Source: an uncultured Erysipelotrichaceae bacterium
GTDB lineage: Bacteria; Bacillota_I; Bacilli_A; Erysipelotrichales; Coprobacillaceae
Length of the DNA stretch: 6,008 bases
Direction of reading: 5' to 3'
NCBI GenBank assembly: GCA_945981915.1
Contig: CAMFRJ010000086.1
Location: forward strand, 1 to 6,008
The notes beneath the pieces are model-generated. The model saw only the letters and a list, made by a program, of their open reading frames with translations. It had not been told where the DNA came from and searched no databases. Shown piece by piece: positions 4,652 to 6,008 of the stretch (the first letter of the stretch is position 1; each line of letters starts with the position of its first letter). A program made the position numbers and the translations under genes.

Positions 4652-6008
4652 TTATCCCTCCATGACATGTTTGTTTTTAATTTTTGGATCTTGAATATGA
4701 TCCATGATATCCATCACATGATCATCTAAAAAATCATCTGTTCTTAAAGACAACCCCGATGCATTCAATTCTTCAACAATGCGATGACATATATATTCAA
4801 TCAATTTCACTTTCTCATCTTTTATATTGATGATATCATAAGGTTCATTCCATTGCTGACTTTGTTGTGGCAAAAGAACAAGTTTTTCTAAACAATCTTT
4901 AAGATCATACAAAATGACACAATCTTTTAATCCATAAAAGCTCCATTTATAATATGGTTTATATTTTTTATTCATCAGATAAATCAAAGATAATGTTTGA
5001 TCAATAAACTCGTTTAATGCCAATTGTGCTCCTACAACATCTTTTCTTTTCATACACCTTGCATAATTGTATTGTCCTGATTGAGCAATCTTAGCAACTG
5101 CACGTGCTATTTTTTTGATACGAATATCTTCTGGATAATACGCCAATTCTTTTCTGATTTGCGTCACTTTTCCATATGGATCATCAAATATCATGCCATT
5201 TGTACAATTTAATAACGCTTGTTCATCCATGTTAAGCCAATCTTCTACCGTTTGAGGATAATGATGTAAGAATTGTAAGAAAAACTGATTCATTTCGAAA
5301 ACACCAACTCTTCCTTGTCCTTGTTTGGAAGTCAAACGTTTGACTTCCATAAATTCCTTTGGCAACTGGTCATAATCAACTTGTAGCTTTCGACCAATTT
5401 GATCATAAATATCTTGTGGTAACAATATACAAAAACCACCACCAAAATCATGATCTCTCGAAATCACATCATCATAGCCTAAACAATCCGAACCATAACC
5501 AAACATCCCAATAGCCATGTAAGGAAGATAATCATGATATTTTGTTTCAAGAAGAACTTTCCCATATGTCTCATAATATTTTTGACAAAGAGTCAATCCC
5601 TTGATAGGTTGTTTTTTTCTATCTAATATCTTCTTTTTATTATTAATAAGAGTGTAGTAATCTTGACTATGACCATAAATTCTTTCTACCCCTTCAATAG
5701 CCTGATTGTAATAGTCAAGTGCCAGATCATCATTTCCTATTGCCCATTCATATTGTCCTTTTGTTGCAAGCGCAGAATAATAATGAGAATCATGCTGTGC
5801 ATGATTTTCAAATAATTCAAGGGCTTTATTAACACACTCTTTTGCCTGTTCTTTTTGATTAATCGACAAATACATTTGTGATAGATTGGCATAGCTTACA
5901 GCCATTTTAGGATAATCTTGATTCTTTTTAACAATCTTTAAAGCACACAAAGCCAAATCAATAGCTTTTTGATATTGTCCTAATTCTAAATACAATAAAC
6001 TATAATTA
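4652..6008 (-). CDS. TPR-repeat protein with DUF4037 nucleotidyltransferase-like domain (5' end outside the window)
   Basis: Partial gene: the reading frame stays open to the window edge at 6008. The TTG at 5995 lacks a ribosome binding site and lies inside a TPR repeat, so it is not a real start. Numbered from that TTG, about 447 residues are followed to the TAA stop. Residues 1-150 hold three to four tetratricopeptide repeats (for example LELGQYQKAIDLALCALKI, and two more around 30-63 and 72-105). A DUF4037 domain follows, with GYGSD (166-170) and RDHDFGGG (180-187) matching the G-S ... D-x-D pattern of nucleotidyltransferase-fold enzymes; D181 and D183 would bind metal. A helical C-terminal part (about 280-375, including KRKDVVGAQLALNEF) resembles the helical domain that often follows such folds. 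Likely cytoplasmic; no substrate is known. The last codons carry the ribosome binding site of the DUF4125 gene, so the two form one operon. A perfect 24-bp palindrome lies within the coding region at 5326-5349. Confidence 0.9.
   Translation of the reverse strand, partial: NYSLLYLELGQYQKAIDLALCALKIVKKNQDYPKMAVSYANLSQMYLSINQKEQAKECVNKALELFENHAQHDSHYYSALATKGQYEWAIGNDDLALDYYNQAIEGVERIYGHSQDYYTLINNKKKILDRKKQPIKGLTLCQKYYETYGKVLLETKYHDYLPYMAIGMFGYGSDCLGYDDVISRDHDFGGGFCILLPQDIYDQIGRKLQVDYDQLPKEFMEVKRLTSKQGQGRVGVFEMNQFFLQFLHHYPQTVEDWLNMDEQALLNCTNGMIFDDPYGKVTQIRKELAYYPEDIRIKKIARAVAKIAQSGQYNYARCMKRKDVVGAQLALNEFIDQTLSLIYLMNKKYKPYYKWSFYGLKDCVILYDLKDCLEKLVLLPQQSQQWNEPYDIINIKDEKVKLIEYICHRIVEELNASGLSLRTDDFLDDHVMDIMDHIQDPKIKNKHVMEG
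4656..4661 (-). promoter_or_regulatory. Ribosome binding site of the DUF4125 gene inside the DUF4037 gene
   Basis: GGAGGG on the minus strand falls in the last two sense codons (GAG GGA) of the DUF4037 gene, 6 bases before the ATG at 4649. The placement couples translation of the two genes. Confidence 0.85.
5326..5349. repeat. Perfect 24-bp palindrome inside the DUF4037 coding sequence
   Basis: TGGAAGTCAAAC is followed at once by its exact reverse complement GTTTGACTTCCA, with no spacer and no mismatch. On the coding strand it covers the codons for EVKRLTS (217-223 in the visible frame) just after the nucleotidyltransferase motif. As RNA it could form a stem of about 10 pairs with an ACGT loop. 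No T run follows on either strand, so it is not a terminator. It may be a protein-binding site, an RNA hairpin, or coincidence. Confidence 0.7.

Noticed and set aside
5171..5180. Palindrome TCCATATGGA in the DUF4037 gene
   Set aside because: Ten-base palindromes are common by chance at this base composition; only the 24-bp one stands out.

Overview
The window is AT-rich, low-GC DNA of Bacillota type. TGA is used as a stop, strong AGGAGG-type ribosome binding sites precede most genes, and U-tract terminators are common. The gene content is a MetY-type sulfhydrylase, a ROK fructokinase, a lactose/cellobiose-family PTS EIIB and a DUF4125/DUF4037 pair. This suggests an anaerobic gut firmicute, perhaps of the Erysipelotrichales/Coprobacillaceae; that placement is inference from gene style, not a proven assignment. 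All seven supported genes lie on the minus strand, so transcription runs from high to low coordinates.

Layout in transcription order. (a) 6008-4056: a 5'-truncated gene for a TPR protein with a DUF4037 nucleotidyltransferase-like domain, translationally coupled to a DUF4125 gene. (b) 3972-3673: a lone PTS EIIB protein with its own extended -10 promoter and terminator. (c) 3581-2703: a ROK-family fructokinase with terminator. (d) 2624-1347: O-acetylhomoserine sulfhydrylase (MetY) with an extended -10 promoter and a strong terminator. (e) 1283-86: a two-gene operon of an omega-amidase-like nitrilase-superfamily hydrolase and a small two-helix membrane protein of unknown function, ending in a terminator. 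(f) 56-1: no gene; a TTGACA box on the minus strand at the very edge may belong to the next gene outside the window.

How the genes may work together: fructokinase and PTS EIIB point to sugar uptake and entry into glycolysis. MetY makes homocysteine or methionine precursors from O-acetylhomoserine, and the omega-amidase-like enzyme would clean up 2-oxo acid amides left by glutamine or asparagine transamination. These are separate transcription units, so any shared pathway is only suggestive. The least understood part is the DUF4037/DUF4125 pair. Its larger gene also contains a perfect 24-bp palindrome inside the coding sequence. Intergenic space is very tight: four terminators begin inside or at the stop codon of the gene they end, and two of them overlap the promoter zone of the next gene. 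No mobile element, tRNA, rRNA, CRISPR array or riboswitch is visible.
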